Below are positions 1-13,588 of a DNA stretch of 64,000 bases, piece by piece; position 1 is the first letter of the stretch, and each line of letters opens with the position of its first letter. A program made the translations under genes and the position numbers. The stretch lies in contig CM065683.1 of NCBI GenBank assembly GCA_017654935.2, positions 2,323,440 to 2,387,439 on the forward strand, written 5' to 3'. Under the pieces are notes generated by a model. That model had not been told where the DNA came from. It saw nothing but the letters and a program-made list of their open reading frames with translations, and searched no databases. The DNA is from Phymorhynchus buccinoides. Its lineage: Eukaryota; Mollusca; Gastropoda; Neogastropoda; Raphitomidae.

Positions 1-237
1 GAGAGAGAGAGAGAGAGAACACTGAAAGATTTTAATTGTACATCGGCCATTGGCCACAATACAATGAAATGGACTGGTTGGGGGAGGTGAAAAATAATCC
101 AAGGCATAAAACCTGCAACAAAAAGATTACAAAAACACCATATGACCATCAAACATAATAGACCTACAGGTGTCCATAGACCCCCCTCACCCCGGCGAGG
201 GGGGGGGGGGATTGGTCACTATATTTTTCTGAAAGTT

Positions 238-1800
238 TGGTGAGAGTACTTTTTAAATTTAATTGTTTGCCAAAAATAAAATGAGGGCTACACTATGTTA
301 TACCTCTATATATGAAGGGGTCTATTTAGTCAGTGTCAAATATGGGGTAGGGGTAGTAAAAATCGTAGAAAGAACTCGATTTATATTATAAACCAATAAT
401 TTTACTATTGTGAGATTAAGGAATATTAGTGCGATGATTTGGGAGTTCTACAGCATGGCTTACTGAAATGTGTAAGTACTTCCGGTTTGTTTTGTCTTGA
501 ACTTAGGACAAATCACAAAAAACAGCAAAACCAATCTTTTACTGATAATGTTTAGTCTAAAACGGCCATTAGTATTTAATAATGTTGATTTTTAAGCAGC
601 CATGGACATCTTTGGTATTTCTACAACCTTTTCATGCCCAAAATTGTTCACTTCCGGTATGAACTTTGTTTTAGAGCTTTGATTTTGATTGGTTGTTAAC
701 TCATGCAACAAAGACGACATAATTTACAGTCAGTTTAATAATTACAAAGACGCTTATTAAATTGATTTAATCAATATGATCATTCTTTTGTCCATTCTTC
801 CATTAAAAAATATGTCATGTACAAAATTAACGGTTTTAACGGTCACCAATGAAATTTCCATATTCTGAATATTTCAAGTACTATTTCACAGTAGTTTAGC
901 TTGATATTTTTGCTCAGACAGACCTGATGTTCCTTAATTATTTGAAGGAGATGGCAATTTCAGTTAAAATTGAAAGTTAAATAACGGTCAAAAACAGTCA
1001 ATAGCTCTCCTTCAATCAAATCTCATTGACATCTCTTTCATTCAAATCTAGTAAATTAAAGGAACTTTTTTTTTATACAGTCTCCTCGCTGAAGTGTAGA
1101 AGTCGAACATAATATTATTTCCCATCTACGTTCTTCCAATGATTCTGTTAATTGGCTTTTTAGGCGAAGTTATTGTCATTAGTGCTTGACACAGTGCTGC
1201 TTCATTTGAAGGCTGTTTCTAAGCAATGTCAAACTCACTCTCTTTTGCACAGCAAAAAATAGATTATTGCCTTCTATTGATAAAGTAAAGTGCTATAAGC
1301 GAGTAGAGTGGTCACCAGTGGGGCGACCAGAAGCGCTCATTCAGTAATTAAAGATTATAAACGTTTAAAAATCAAAATGGAATATTTTAATTATCAGATT
1401 TATCAGAAATTATGGCACCTATTTTAAAGCAATTTGGTTAGACACATTTTAAATGCGACCTTTAATTTTAAACATTCAGAAGAGTAGGCCTCATTGCGAT
1501 CATTTAATTACATCCAACATTGTTACATCTGTTTTGTCCGTTACATACGTTATTATGGCTCATGAGCTGAACGGCGAATGACGGAATATTTTTTAGTGCT
1601 GAATATTTCACGAAAAAATGTCACAATGTTAACTATTTCGGGTCCTCAGTTGCCAAAGTGCATTAAGTATTTGAATGCCATTTTACTGTCAAAATGAACA
1701 AAAAGAACGATTATATTTAACCCATGATATACAATTTTCTTTCGTAGCTGAAGTATGATTTCTTGCTAGCAGGCCTATTGGGGTCTGCAACGAACACCTT
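238..1800. other. AT-rich noncoding stretch
   Basis: No ORF of note, no recognised protein similarity and no RNA gene. It contains several AACGGT-type motifs, for example a tandem pair near 830. It is repeated at about 6340-7920 and 33470-35090, and its start again at about 63320-64000. Confidence 0.6.
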
Positions 1801-1975
1801 TTGCAAGAGTGAATGCCCTTGGAGGGTGGGGGAAGATGGTTAAGTACTGACCAGACAGGGGGATAACTCTCGCCAATAACCCCTATTTGATGCCACTAAA
1901 TGGCTGCCTTTCGCAAGAGTGAATGCCCTTGTCAGTACTGACCAGCAAGAGCAATTACTCTCACTGTCAAGGGCA
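1796..1975. repeat. Partial direct duplication of about 110-bp spacing
   Basis: A block reading GCAAGAGTGAATGCCCTTG, then AGTACTGACCAG, then ACTCTC occurs twice, starting near 1802 and near 1913. The second block is shorter and has lost the GGAGGGTGGGGGAAG stretch. The same duplication is present at about 7918-8090 and, with indels, at 35093-35275. Confidence 0.75.
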
Positions 1976-2046
1976 TTAATAACCCTAGTTGCAAAGGCGT
2001 ACTCTACTTCTCTGCCTCAGTCTCTCGGTATTGGTCTGTCTGTTTT

Positions 2047-2215
<169 letters not shown>

Positions 2216-2629
2216 TTCCGCCTCTTTCTCCCTCAGCTTTCCGTGTCTGTCTTTGCCTGTCTCCCTGTACTATTTCTTTCTCTGCACCACCACTCTCATT
2301 CCCCTCCTCATTACTCCCTCTCCTATTTCTTCTTCTTCGCTTTCTTCTTCTTTTCTTACTCAAATGTTCTGTATTTCCTGCATGCTCACTTATATTCTGT
2401 CCCTTTACCTCCCATTAATTTTGTTACTTGTCTATATACAACGCTGAGTTCATTATGTATCTGTTTATATTGATAATGTGTGTTCCTTTTCTTTTGATTT
2501 GCATGTTGTTCTCGTTTATTGAATTCTTTGTTTTTAGTTGTCTTCTTTCTTTCTTTCTTTTTTTCTCTCGAAGATTGGATGACACAAAAGCATTGTATGC
2601 TTATTCTGTTATCCTCAGAAGAAACAAAT

Positions 2630-2735
2630 CATTCATTTATTCATTCATTCTTTCATTCATTTATTTATTCATTCATTCTTTCATTCATTCATGAATTCAT
2701 TTGTTCATCATTCATTCATTCTTTCATTAATTCTC
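2630..2735. repeat. (ATTC)n tetranucleotide repeat
   Basis: ATTC/ATTT tetranucleotides with scattered substitutions. Equivalent tracts lie at 8752-8865 and 35966-36075. Confidence 0.9.
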
Positions 2736-2821
2736 TGTGTGTCGAATTTTGGGTATTGTTCCTGTGTATGGTTGTGTTTGTCATTCTCAGTTTCTTAGTC
2801 TCTGTCTCCCCGTATCTGTCT

Positions 2822-3038
<217 letters not shown>

Positions 3039-3367
3039 CATTTTTGCTTGATACAAAAACGTATGTACAAGTACTGTTATAGTTTAAACTGGTTTTATTG
3101 TTAAAGACAAAAGGAACGTCTTGTGAAATGCAAAATTGTTGAATGTCATGGTTACTGAATGTCTGCCCAAACGCAAGAATATCAAATTTACACCAGTCCA
3201 CTTTATGCACTATAATGTAAACAATGTAATGTGTTCAGATAAAGAGAGATCCAGCGAATGACGAAACTCCACGTTGATGCCTCATCATTTTTGCCCCTTA
3301 CGCACACTGCCTCTTCTAACACCAACCTCCACAAACCACAATTCCATCAGTCACGTTGATAACATAA

Positions 3368-3867
3368 NNNNNNNNNNNNNNNNNNNNNNNNNNNNNNNNN
3401 NNNNNNNNNNNNNNNNNNNNNNNNNNNNNNNNNNNNNNNNNNNNNNNNNNNNNNNNNNNNNNNNNNNNNNNNNNNNNNNNNNNNNNNNNNNNNNNNNNNN
3501 NNNNNNNNNNNNNNNNNNNNNNNNNNNNNNNNNNNNNNNNNNNNNNNNNNNNNNNNNNNNNNNNNNNNNNNNNNNNNNNNNNNNNNNNNNNNNNNNNNNN
3601 NNNNNNNNNNNNNNNNNNNNNNNNNNNNNNNNNNNNNNNNNNNNNNNNNNNNNNNNNNNNNNNNNNNNNNNNNNNNNNNNNNNNNNNNNNNNNNNNNNNN
3701 NNNNNNNNNNNNNNNNNNNNNNNNNNNNNNNNNNNNNNNNNNNNNNNNNNNNNNNNNNNNNNNNNNNNNNNNNNNNNNNNNNNNNNNNNNNNNNNNNNNN
3801 NNNNNNNNNNNNNNNNNNNNNNNNNNNNNNNNNNNNNNNNNNNNNNNNNNNNNNNNNNNNNNNNNNN
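3368..3867. other. Assembly gap, exactly 500 N
   Basis: A run of 500 N between contigs A and B. The identical length in all three gaps indicates an arbitrary scaffolding spacer rather than a measured distance. Confidence 0.99.
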
Positions 3868-3923
3868 TCAATTGTGGAGGGATCTAGTATTATTTTACTT
3901 GTTTTATAAGCACAAACACTAAC

Positions 3924-4134
<211 letters not shown>

Positions 4135-4239
4135 ACCGTTCATGTTGGATTACTTCAATTCTATTCTTAATTTCTCATTTGCGTTATTCACATAGTAGGC
4201 CTATTGTAAGTTTGTGGTGGTCAGTATATATTTAGATTT

Positions 4240-4242
<3 letters not shown>

Positions 4243-4275
<33 letters not shown>

Positions 4276-4333
4276 ACACCTCCCGCACACATACAACGCA
4301 CACACACGCATGCACACATGCACCCATCCGCGT

Positions 4334-4403
<70 letters not shown>
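4243..4403. repeat. (CA)n microsatellite, compound
   Basis: Two CA tracts flank a CG/CA-rich spacer at about 4275-4337. All ORFs across it are low complexity. Confidence 0.95.
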
Positions 4404-4406
<3 letters not shown>

Positions 4407-4424
4407 GAAGCGTGAGCGCACCGA

Positions 4425-5520
4425 ATCAAGCCTAGATCTATTTACTGGACAAGTAGGCCTTACTCTTCGCTTCTTCAGTCATTCAGGTTCAGTTTTCAAC
4501 ATCTACTCTGCTTTCGTTCACTCACATGGTGGTTTAATCGAACAACCATTGTCACGGGCATTGCGGTTTTAGTTCAAGAGTGATGCAGTATCGATAATCA
4601 GAACATACGTGTTGCTAAGGTCAAACAAAAGGTAAACTTCCTGTGGGGCTTTCCTGCAAGGGTGAGTCCATTTCTCAAGGGTTACTTGGTTGCAAAGCGT
4701 GCTAGTTAATTCTGTTACTTTTACTTCAATTTACCTTTAAGTATATTTTATTTCGTTGTCTTTATTTAGTGTTCTTGTGTCCATAGTTTCTGTGATGAGT
4801 CTACGACATAATAAAAAAAAGTTTGAACTTGAGTTTTAGTTTTTATATACCAGGTACCCCTGCGCGTCATATCTTTGGCCTGATCCAAGTGACGTCATTG
4901 TCCTTATGAGTTAAATTTAGGCTATGGAGGTGAATGTGAAAACAAGCCATGGTACCTACAAAGATCACTTTCTACTGAAAGTTGCCCACTATTTTAAACT
5001 TGGCCTCCGACGGATTTGAAACAAGGACATATTAAAGATTTAAAATCCGCTGAAAAACTTAATATATATATAAAAACAACCTCCTTCTGTTTTTACAAAG
5101 GCTATCGCCTAGACTACACCTACAGTTTTTACATAAACCAATCACCAACTATTTTTTATAAGGCACAAAGGCAATGCTTGTGCCGTCATAATATGACGTC
5201 ATAATATTATATGCGCAATCGAATGACGTCGTAGGAGAGGAGAGTTTTGCAGCTACCAGTAGGAAAACACATCAGCGTCAAAAGTAATGAGGTCTGGAAT
5301 CTGCTGGACTTTAAATGACCACTGCATCTACCCTCCATCGTGTAGGTGATGTTTCACACGCTGCCCTTGCTCAGAACAATGTAAACAACATGTGTGCAAA
5401 GGGAACCGTGTAACACCCTGTGACAATTTACAGAAGTTTGACGATGCCGCTATTTACAGATAACAGTTAATACAGCGTTTTAAATGAGTGGTTTATAAAT
5501 GCTGTAATTGAAGATAAGAT
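4425..5520. other. Noncoding stretch
   Basis: No supportable gene. Two perfect CRE palindromes (TGACGTCA) lie at 4890-4897 and 5194-5201. Contig D resumes at the equivalent of about 5068. Confidence 0.6.
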
Positions 5521-5530
5521 GTAGATCTAC

Positions 5531-5624
5531 TGTGTGTGTGTGTGCGTGTGCGTGTGCGTGTGCGTGTGTGTGTGTGTACATGTGTGTGTGTCTGTAGGCC
5601 TATGTGAGCGTGTGTGTGTGTGTA
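5531..5624. repeat. (TG)n / TGCG microsatellite
   Basis: Alternating TG with GTGCGTGTGCG interruptions. The shorter equivalent in contig D is at about 62592-62675. Confidence 0.9.
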
Positions 5625-5685
5625 AAATTACTCGAACGATTGTCTAGAAATGTTTCTCCCTCTGGAAGCCCGCTCATAAATCAGA

Positions 5686-5822
5686 AAACCAATAAATCAC
5701 CCGGGGCAAAGCTAACCAATAAATCACCCGGGGCAAAGCTAACCAATAAATCACCCGGGGCAAAGCTAACCAATAAAGCACCCCGGGCAAAGCTAACCAA
5801 TAAAGCACCCGGGGCAAAGCTC
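5686..5822. repeat. 27-bp minisatellite, 5 copies
   Basis: The unit begins CCAATAAATCACCCGGGG and is 27 bp long, so it stays open as a 9-residue repeat on both strands. Contig D (about 62741-62800) has only two degenerate units at the same place, so copy number differs between copies of the locus. Confidence 0.92.
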
Positions 5823-5964
5823 TGACATTTTCAAGACATGAAAAACAATCCATGGTGAACGTCGAAAGTGGGCCTACCTGTGTATGCATGTGTGCGTGCG
5901 CTTGCTCACGTGTAGGATAAACCAGCAGAGAAAGAAAGGCTTCAGAAACGTAGTATATAATAGG

Positions 5965-5966
5965 AC

Positions 5967-6011
<45 letters not shown>

Positions 6012-6086
6012 GTATAATATGGTGTGTATACAATTCTATATTTTCCTGTTAAAATTGTGAGTAGCCCTATGGTTTTACAAAGAGAG

Positions 6087-6142
<56 letters not shown>
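5965..6142. repeat. (GA)n tracts around a 70-bp dispersed sequence
   Basis: (GA)n at 5965-6008 and about 6088-6142. Between them, 6009-6078 carries a 70-bp sequence (GAGTATAATATGGTGTGTAT to GTAGCCCTATGGTTTTACAA). The same sequence recurs beside the (GA)n at 13316-13405, as positions 13408-13478. Confidence 0.85.
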
Positions 6143-6144
<2 letters not shown>

Positions 6145-6295
6145 ACTGAAAGATTTTAATTGTACATCGGCCATTGGCCACAATACAATGAAATGGACTG
6201 GTTGGGGGAGGTGAAAAATAATCCAAGGCATAAAACCTGCAACAAAAAGATTACAAAAACACCATATGACCATCAAACATAATAGACCTACAGGT

Positions 6296-6560
6296 GTCCA
6301 TAGACCCCCCTCACCCCGGCGGGGGGGGATTGGTCACTATATTTTTCTGAAAGTTTGGTGAGAGTACTTTTCAAATTTAATTGTTTGCCAAAAATAAAAT
6401 GAGGGCTACACTATGTTATACCTCTATATATGAAGGGGTCTATTTAGTCAGTGTCAAATATGGGGTAGGGGTAGTAAAAATCGTAGAAAGAACTCGATTT
6501 ATATTATAAACCAATAATTTTACTATTGTGAGATTAAGGAATATTAGTGCGATGATTTGG
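6296..6560. repeat. Diverged inverted repeat partner of 11990-12290
   Basis: Blocks here (CCCCTCACCCCGGCG, TTTGCCAAAAATAAAATGAGG, GGGCTACACTATGT, GGGGTAGGGGTAG) reappear in the same order on the opposite strand at about 11990-12290, with indels between them. This suggests two old copies of one noncoding repeat in opposite orientation. Confidence 0.5.
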
Positions 6561-7915
6561 GAGTTCTACAGCATGGCTTACTGAAATGTGTAAGTACTTC
6601 CGGTTTGTTTTGTCTTGAACTTAGGACAAATCACAAAAAACAGCAAAACCAATCTTTTACTGATAATGTTTAGTCTAAAACGGCCATTAGTATTTAATAA
6701 TGTTGATTTTTAAGCAGCCATGGACATCTTTGGTATTTCTACAACCTTTTCATGCCCAAAATTGTTCACTTCCGGTATGAACTTTGTTTTAGAGCTTTGA
6801 TTTTGATTGGTTGTTAACTCATGCAACAAAGACGACATAATTTACAGTCAGTTTAATAATTACAAAGACGCTTATTAAATTGATTTAATCAATATGATCA
6901 TTCTTTTGTCCATTCTTCCATTAAAAAATATGTCATGTACAAAATTAACGGTTTTAACGGTCACAAATGAAATTTCCATATTCTGAATATTTCAAGTACT
7001 ATTTCACAGTAGTTTAGCTTGATATTTTTGCTCAGACAGACCTGATGTTCCTTAATTATTTGAAGGAGATGGCAATTTCAGTTAAAATTGAAAGTTAAAT
7101 AACGGTCAAAAACAGTCAATAGCTCTCCTTCAATCAAATCTCATTGACATCTCTTTCATTCAAATCTAGTAAATTAAAGGAACTTTTTTTTTATACAGTC
7201 TCCTCGCTGAAGTGTAGAAGTCGAACATAATATTATTTTCCATCTACGTTCTTCCAATGATTCTGTTAATGGGTTTTAGGCGAAGTTATTGTCATTAGTG
7301 CTTGACACAGTGCTGCTTCATTTGAAGGTTGTTTCTAAGCAATGTCAAACTCACTCTCTTTTGCACAGCAAAAAATAGATTATTGCCTTCTATTGATAAA
7401 GTAAAGTGCTATAAGCGAGTAGAGTGGTCACCAGTGGGGCGACCAGAAGCGCTCATTCAGTAATTAAAGATTATAAACACGTTTAAAAATCAAAATGGAA
7501 TATTTTAATTATCAGATTTCTCAGAAATTATGGCACCTATTTTAAAGCAATTTGGTTAGACACATTTTAAATGCGACCTTTAATTTTAAACATTCAGAAG
7601 AGTAGGCCTCATTGCGATCATTTAATTACATCCAACATTGTTACATCTGTTTTTTTCCGTTACATACGTTATTATGGCTCATGAGCTGAACGGCGAATGA
7701 CGGAATATTTTTTAGTGCTGAATATTTCACGAAAAAATGTCACAATGTTAACCATTTCGGGTCCTCAGTTGCCAAAGTGCATTAAGTATTTGAATGCCAT
7801 TTTACTGTCAAAATGAACAAAAAGAACGATTATATTTAACCCATGATATACAATTTTCTTTCGTAGCTGAAGTATGATTTCTTGCTAGCAGGCCTATTGG
7901 GGTCTGCAACGAACA
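6561..7915. other. AT-rich noncoding stretch, copy of 440-1795
   Basis: More than 98% identical by eye to the equivalent in contig A. No gene, RNA or mobile-element coding sequence is recognisable. Confidence 0.6.
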
Positions 7916-7917
7916 CC

Positions 7918-8090
7918 TTTTGCAAGAGTGAATGCCCTTGGAGGGTGGGGGAAGATGGTTAAGTACTGACCAGACAGGGGGATAACTCTCGCCAATAACC
8001 CCTATTTGATGCCACTAAATGGCTGCCTTTCGCAAGAGTGAATGCCCTTGTCAGTACTGACCAGCAAGAGCAATTACTCTCACTGTCAAG
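7918..8090. repeat. Partial direct duplication (contig B copy)
   Basis: Same two-block duplication as at 1796-1975, with the GCAAGAGTGAATGCCC core starting near 7922 and near 8032. Confidence 0.75.
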
Positions 8091-8166
8091 GGCATTAATA
8101 ACCCTAGTTGCAAAGGCGTACTCTACTTCTCTGCCTCAGTCTCTCGGTATTGGTCTGTCTGTTTTT

Positions 8167-8330
<164 letters not shown>

Positions 8331-8751
8331 TTTACACCTTCCGCCTCTTTCTCCCTCAGCTTTCCGTTTCTGTCTTTGCCTGTCTCCCTGTACTATTTCT
8401 TTCTCTGCACCACCACTCTCATTCCCCTCCTCATTACTCCCTCTCCTATTTCTTCTTCTTCGCTTTCTTCTTCTTTTCTTACTCAAATGTTCTGTATTTC
8501 CTGCATGCTCACTTATATTCTGTCCCTTTACCTCCCATTAATTTTGTTACTTGTCTATATACAACGCTGAGTTCATTATGTATCTGTTTATATTGATAAT
8601 GTGTGTTCCTTTTCTTTTGATTTGCATGTTGTTCTCGTTTATTGAATTCTTTGTTTTTAGTTGTCTTCTTTCTTTCTTTCTTTTTTTCTCTCGAAGATTG
8701 GATGACACAAAAGCATTGTATGCTTATTCTGTTATCCTCAGAAGAAACAAA

Positions 8752-8865
8752 TCATTCATTTATTCATTCATTCTTTCATTCATTTATTTATTCATTCATT
8801 CTTTCATTCATTCATGTATTCATTTGTTCATCATTCATTCATTCTTCCATTCTTTCATTAATTCT
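8752..8865. repeat. (ATTC)n tetranucleotide repeat
   Basis: Equivalent of 2630-2735, slightly longer through an extra ATTCTTCC unit. Confidence 0.9.
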
Positions 8866-8969
8866 CTGTGTGTCGAATTTTGGGTATTGTTCCTGTGTAT
8901 GGTTGTGTTTGTCATTCTCAGTTTCTTAGTCTCTGTCTCCCCGTATCTGTCTGTCTGTTTGTCACTTTC

Positions 8970-9168
<199 letters not shown>

Positions 9169-9507
9169 ATTTTTGCTTGATACAAAAACGTATGTACAAG
9201 TACTGTTATAGTTTAAACTGGTTTTATTGTTAAAGACAAAAGGAACGTCTTGTGAAATGCAAAATTGTTGAATGTCATGGTTACTGAATGTCTGCCCAAA
9301 CGCAAGAATATCAAATTTACACCAGTCCACTTTATGCACTATAATGTAAACAATGTAATGTGTTCAGATAAAGAGAGATCCAGCGAATGACGAAACTCCA
9401 CGTTGATGCCTCATCATTTTTGCCCCTTACGCACACTGCCTCTTCTAACACCAACCTCCACAAACCACAATTCCATCAGTCACGTTGATAACATAATAGA
9501 GCGCACA

Positions 9508-9951
<444 letters not shown>

Positions 9952-10148
9952 GTACCATAGCCAATGAGGTTTATCCGAGGCGTGGTTACTGCTACTCATA
10001 TCTGTATTTTAAAAAAATCGGAACTTTACTGGTTAAGCACTGCCTCCGGGTATTGCCCCCAGTATTGTTCCCACCATCTTTATATTTACAAATGCCCCAC
10101 ATGGCCAAAAGGCCGAAGAGGGCGTAAAACCCTATTTTCACTTCCTTC
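9952..10148. repeat. Dispersed about 200-bp repeat, copy 1
   Basis: Similar over its whole length to 15556-15755 in the same orientation (GTACCA.AGCC.ATGAGGTTT, then CGAGGCGTGGTTAC, TATTGTTCCCACCATCTT and ACAAATG). Identity is roughly 80% by eye. No protein or tRNA promoter boxes were recognised. It is probably a fragment of an interspersed element. Degraded contig C counterpart: 37035-37170. Confidence 0.65.
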
Positions 10149-10189
10149 ATCCAGCTTATTGGTGAACTACCTTTGCAGTTTTGAAACCC

Positions 10190-10330
10190 CCCTCTCTCTC
10201 TCTCTCTCTCTCTCTGTCTGCTCGTGCGTACACGCGCACATGCGTTCGCGCGCGCGCGTGTATGTGTGTGTGTGTGCGTGTGCGTGCGTGCGTTCGTGTG
10301 CGTGCGAGCGTACTTGCGCGTGTGTGTAGC
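10190..10330. repeat. (CT)n followed by a TG/CG-alternating tract
   Basis: A short CT tract (10193-10216) is followed by alternating purine-pyrimidine sequence (GCGCGCGCGTGTATGTGTG) to about 10327. Such DNA is prone to form Z-DNA. Confidence 0.85.
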
Positions 10331-10466
10331 TTAGAAAGTCCAAAATAAGTATTTACTTAATGAATTGCACACATTAAAAGTGATAAATCCATGCATGTTT
10401 TTTACTCACTCATTAATTCATTCAGTCGTCCTATCTTTCCTTGTCATTTGGTAGTGCATCCTCACT

Positions 10467-10469
<3 letters not shown>

Positions 10470-10551
<82 letters not shown>

Positions 10552-10592
10552 TCTCTCTCTCTCTCCCTCTCTCTCTCCCCCTCTCTCTTTGT
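10470..10592. repeat. (CT)n microsatellite
   Basis: CT tract with CCTCT interruptions toward its 3' end. Equivalent at 37490-37590 in contig C. Confidence 0.95.
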
Positions 10593-10920
10593 CTGGAGAT
10601 GCACTGGCCTCGCCTCTCCTTGGTGGGGGCTGTTGGATGCGTTCTGGTTTATGAGTTGGTGTTTGTTTTTTCCGGTGGGCTCTGCAGCCATGAAAAACGT
10701 GCAGGTACACCCATGGGAATATTTCGCAAGGACTCCTTTGCATCGCATTGGATGGAGCTATGTGCCTCTGTATACCTAATGTGTGCCTGCTCACCAGTAA
10801 CACACACAGACTTTCAGGGCTGGAGCAGGGCTGCTCTCATGTTGATAGGGCAGGCGTGGTTGGTGCATATCTGGGTCCTATCAGCACCTTCGGTGTTTAT
10901 TTTTCATTTCTTTGTATTTC
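10593..10920 (+). other. Unrecognised block, open reading frame of unknown meaning
   Basis: Between two CT tracts lies about 325 bp of more balanced composition. It is open in the plus frame starting at 10599 and runs on into the following CT tract. It is preserved in contig C (37592-37915), where the frame is also open across the block despite several differences. The translation has a hydrophobic stretch but no domain I recognise. It may be a fragment of an interspersed element. I would not call it a gene. Confidence 0.3.
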
Positions 10921-10945
10921 CTGTCTCTGTCTGTCTGTCTGTCAG

Positions 10946-10976
<31 letters not shown>

Positions 10977-11024
10977 GCCTCTCTCTCTCTCTGTCTCTCT
11001 CTCTCTATCTGTCTCTCTCTCTGT
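10921..11024. repeat. (CT)n / (CTGT)n microsatellite
   Basis: CTGT and CT repeats ending at CTGTATTATATATC. Contig C equivalent at 37925-38020 is shorter. Confidence 0.9.
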
Positions 11025-12440
11025 ATTATATATCTCATTCTTAATAATTGTCTGAATCTATTTTAATATAATACATATAAAAGGAACCAGTCTGAGCATT
11101 TTAACCGTTATTTAATCGATAATGTGAATACAGAATATAAAATTAACGCTGTTCTTTCGTCCATGTATTTTTTTTTTTAAATTGCAATACAAATCGTTTT
11201 CAGCGGTTCTCGAGATTTTCTTTATAAAAAGAAAAAATAATTATTTTTTTGGCAGTTACAACCATTAAAACTGGGTCGTCAATTGAATTGAGTCAATGGT
11301 CATCAAGTTTGAGGAAAAAGACATTATTTGCATTAAAACGCAATAAGTATAATGTCCATTAGTTTAAGATATGGCAATTTAAAGATATTTAAGATAATTC
11401 TAACGGTTTTAACGGTTATCTTGAAAGAAAATCAGTACTTTATAACGAAACTTTACAGTCATTCAATGGCACAATCTCGATTAGTAAACAGGTTTTTAAT
11501 ATTATGATTAAATTACAAGAGAAAGCCCAAAACACTATGTTGGTAGTTTAATCCGTTAAAAACGGTTATTTACAGCCATATTATACCTAGCTATTATCTG
11601 AGATAACGAGCATCATCCTTGATACATTGAACTAGTCACTCTCTGTTTGCATTTTATCATAAGCAGTTGAAGAGTTGTTGCTGAATAGATAAAAAGACGC
11701 TTTTGGTCTCTCAGACTGGTACAAAAGCCCACACCCCAATTCTAAAGTACTGCCTCCCTTATATGGCTTGTCACAGATGAACAAGAATAGGGTGAATGAC
11801 ATCTATAATAACAGCAAAGGCGAAAAGAACAAAAAACAAAACAATAAACCACAGTTTTATGGAGTTTTTTGAAATTAAAAAAACCTCTGTCATCTTAAAC
11901 TCAAATACAGACGCCAAAGAAGGAAATCTCGATTTAACCACCCCTCTTTCTATTATCAAGACTTTCTAAATATTGAAGGGTACAAAGTACCTTTGTTTGG
12001 TGTCTGCTGGTAGTTTGATTCGTTATTTACATAACGGAAGAGAAAAAACGAAAATAAGAAGAAAATCGAAGTTTTTTACGGTTATCTAACTAACCCTACC
12101 CTCAAAATGAAAATACAGACGCCAAAGAAGGAAAAATAGGTCATAAAAACCCTTCTAGACATGTGTAGCCCTCATTTTAAAAAAGGCAAACATCCGGCTT
12201 TCGATTTTAATCATAAAAACGCTTCAGAAAATCATAGTGGCCATCCCCCCCCCCCGGCGGGGTGAGGGTTCACTTCTATGGCATTGAGGTCTATAAGTGA
12301 TGAATGAATTATCAAATATTAAAGTAATCAATGCGTTTACATTGCAACAATAACGACAATACTAACTTTACGCAGAATATACCTAAAAAGTCAAGTTTCG
12401 ATTTACTATATGCAGTGATAAAGAACAAAATACAGTCCAT
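11025..12440. other. AT-rich noncoding stretch with internal direct repeats
   Basis: No gene. AATACAGACGCCAAAGAAGG occurs at 11906 and again at 12112, about 206 bp apart, so part of the stretch is an old tandem duplication. A GTAGTTT.AT.CGTTA motif also occurs twice (about 11544 and 12010). 11990-12290 is the inverted partner of 6296-6560. A C-run precedes CGGCGGGGTGAGGG at 12246-12270. Confidence 0.55.
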
Positions 12441-12444
12441 GTAT

Positions 12445-13296
12445 TTATAATATTCCTCTTTGCCTTCTATTCACAGCATGAAACACATATCTGGAGACTT
12501 CATATATGTGATGATCATTATCTGCTTTCAAAAGGACTTGAACAGGCAAATGGTTACTATCTTTAAGAAACTTGTTTCTGAGATCTTGAAACTGAGGACA
12601 TTTCAATAAAAAATGTAGTTCATTTTCAATTTGATTACTACAAGATGGACACGTCTTTTCTTTATCAACTGTACTATAACGATGGACATTGTTGTTTAGA
12701 GGCAGAACATTGAATCGTAATTGAGTTATAGCAACACGAAAACAATATGAGCTTATATTGGAGATATATCTATCTTTTTCAAAAATAATCTTGAAATCTC
12801 TATAATTTTCATATCTTTGTCGGTCTCTGATGGTGCCAGACCATTCCTGGATAAACATGTCAATAAGTCGCTGTTTAAATATATTTAGAAAAGTCTTTAC
12901 ATCACCTACCCCTTGCTGTAACCAAACAAAGTTAAAGCCTGTTATACACATAATCTCTCTAATCTTAGAAACCCAACATTGCTTACCAGATCTATCTAAT
13001 TCTAACAACATCAAATACGCTTTGTATGGCAATCTACCAACATCCATTTGAAGTAATCTAAGCCAGAATCGTAAAGAAGCAACACTAGAATTAACGTAAA
13101 GTGGATACCTGCCTAAATCCCCATACACCATTTTGTTAGGAGTTTTGCTTGGAACACCGAGAAACCTTTTACAGGCTAGCATGTGTACTCTTTCTATATG
13201 TTCTAACCTATTTAGCCCCCAAATTTCAGATGCGTATAGTAAAATAGGCTGGATTTTTAAAAATCGAAAATTTAAAAACAATGTTGTTACATTCAT
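12445..13296 (-). mobile_element. 5'-truncated non-LTR retrotransposon (LINE): C-terminus of reverse transcriptase
   Basis: The 283-residue frame matches the C-terminal third of APE-type LINE ORF2 proteins. Near the start (residues 17-62) is the typical 'ILLYASEIWG...RVH...CKRFLGVPSKTPN..VYGDLGRYPL' region that follows the reverse transcriptase thumb. Near the end is a zinc-binding motif, CX2CX8HX4C (C216, C219, H228, C233). The catalytic fingers/palm with the FADD-type motif and the endonuclease are absent. The homology breaks off at the (GA)n tract at 13313, so this is a 5'-truncated dead copy, and the ATG at 13296 is not a true start. The stop at 12445 is probably the element's real ORF2 end, followed by its 3' UTR. 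The exact clade is not certain from sequence alone. Confidence 0.85.
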
Positions 13297-13312
13297 ATCT
13301 TTATATTTGTTG

Positions 13313-13313
13313 A

Positions 13314-13387
<74 letters not shown>

Positions 13388-13408
13388 GAGACAGAGAGAG
13401 ACAGAGAG
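13313..13408. repeat. (GA)n microsatellite
   Basis: Pure GA followed by GACAGAGA variants. It sits at the truncated 5' end of the LINE fragment and is followed by the 70-bp dispersed sequence. Confidence 0.95.
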
Positions 13409-13478
13409 TATAATATGGTGTGTATACAATTCTGTATTTTCCTGTTAAACTTGTGAGTAGCCCTATGGTTTTACAAAA
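13408..13478. repeat. 70-bp dispersed sequence, second copy
   Basis: About 96% identical by eye to 6009-6078 and in the same orientation, again directly after a (GA)n tract. The two copies diverge right after GGTTTTACAAA. Confidence 0.85.
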
Positions 13479-13542
13479 TAATATTTTTTGGCTTTTCAGC
13501 ACACAAGTGTACGTCTTATGAAAGTTCAACTGTTAAAGTTTA

Positions 13543-13543
13543 G

Positions 13544-13588
<45 letters not shown>

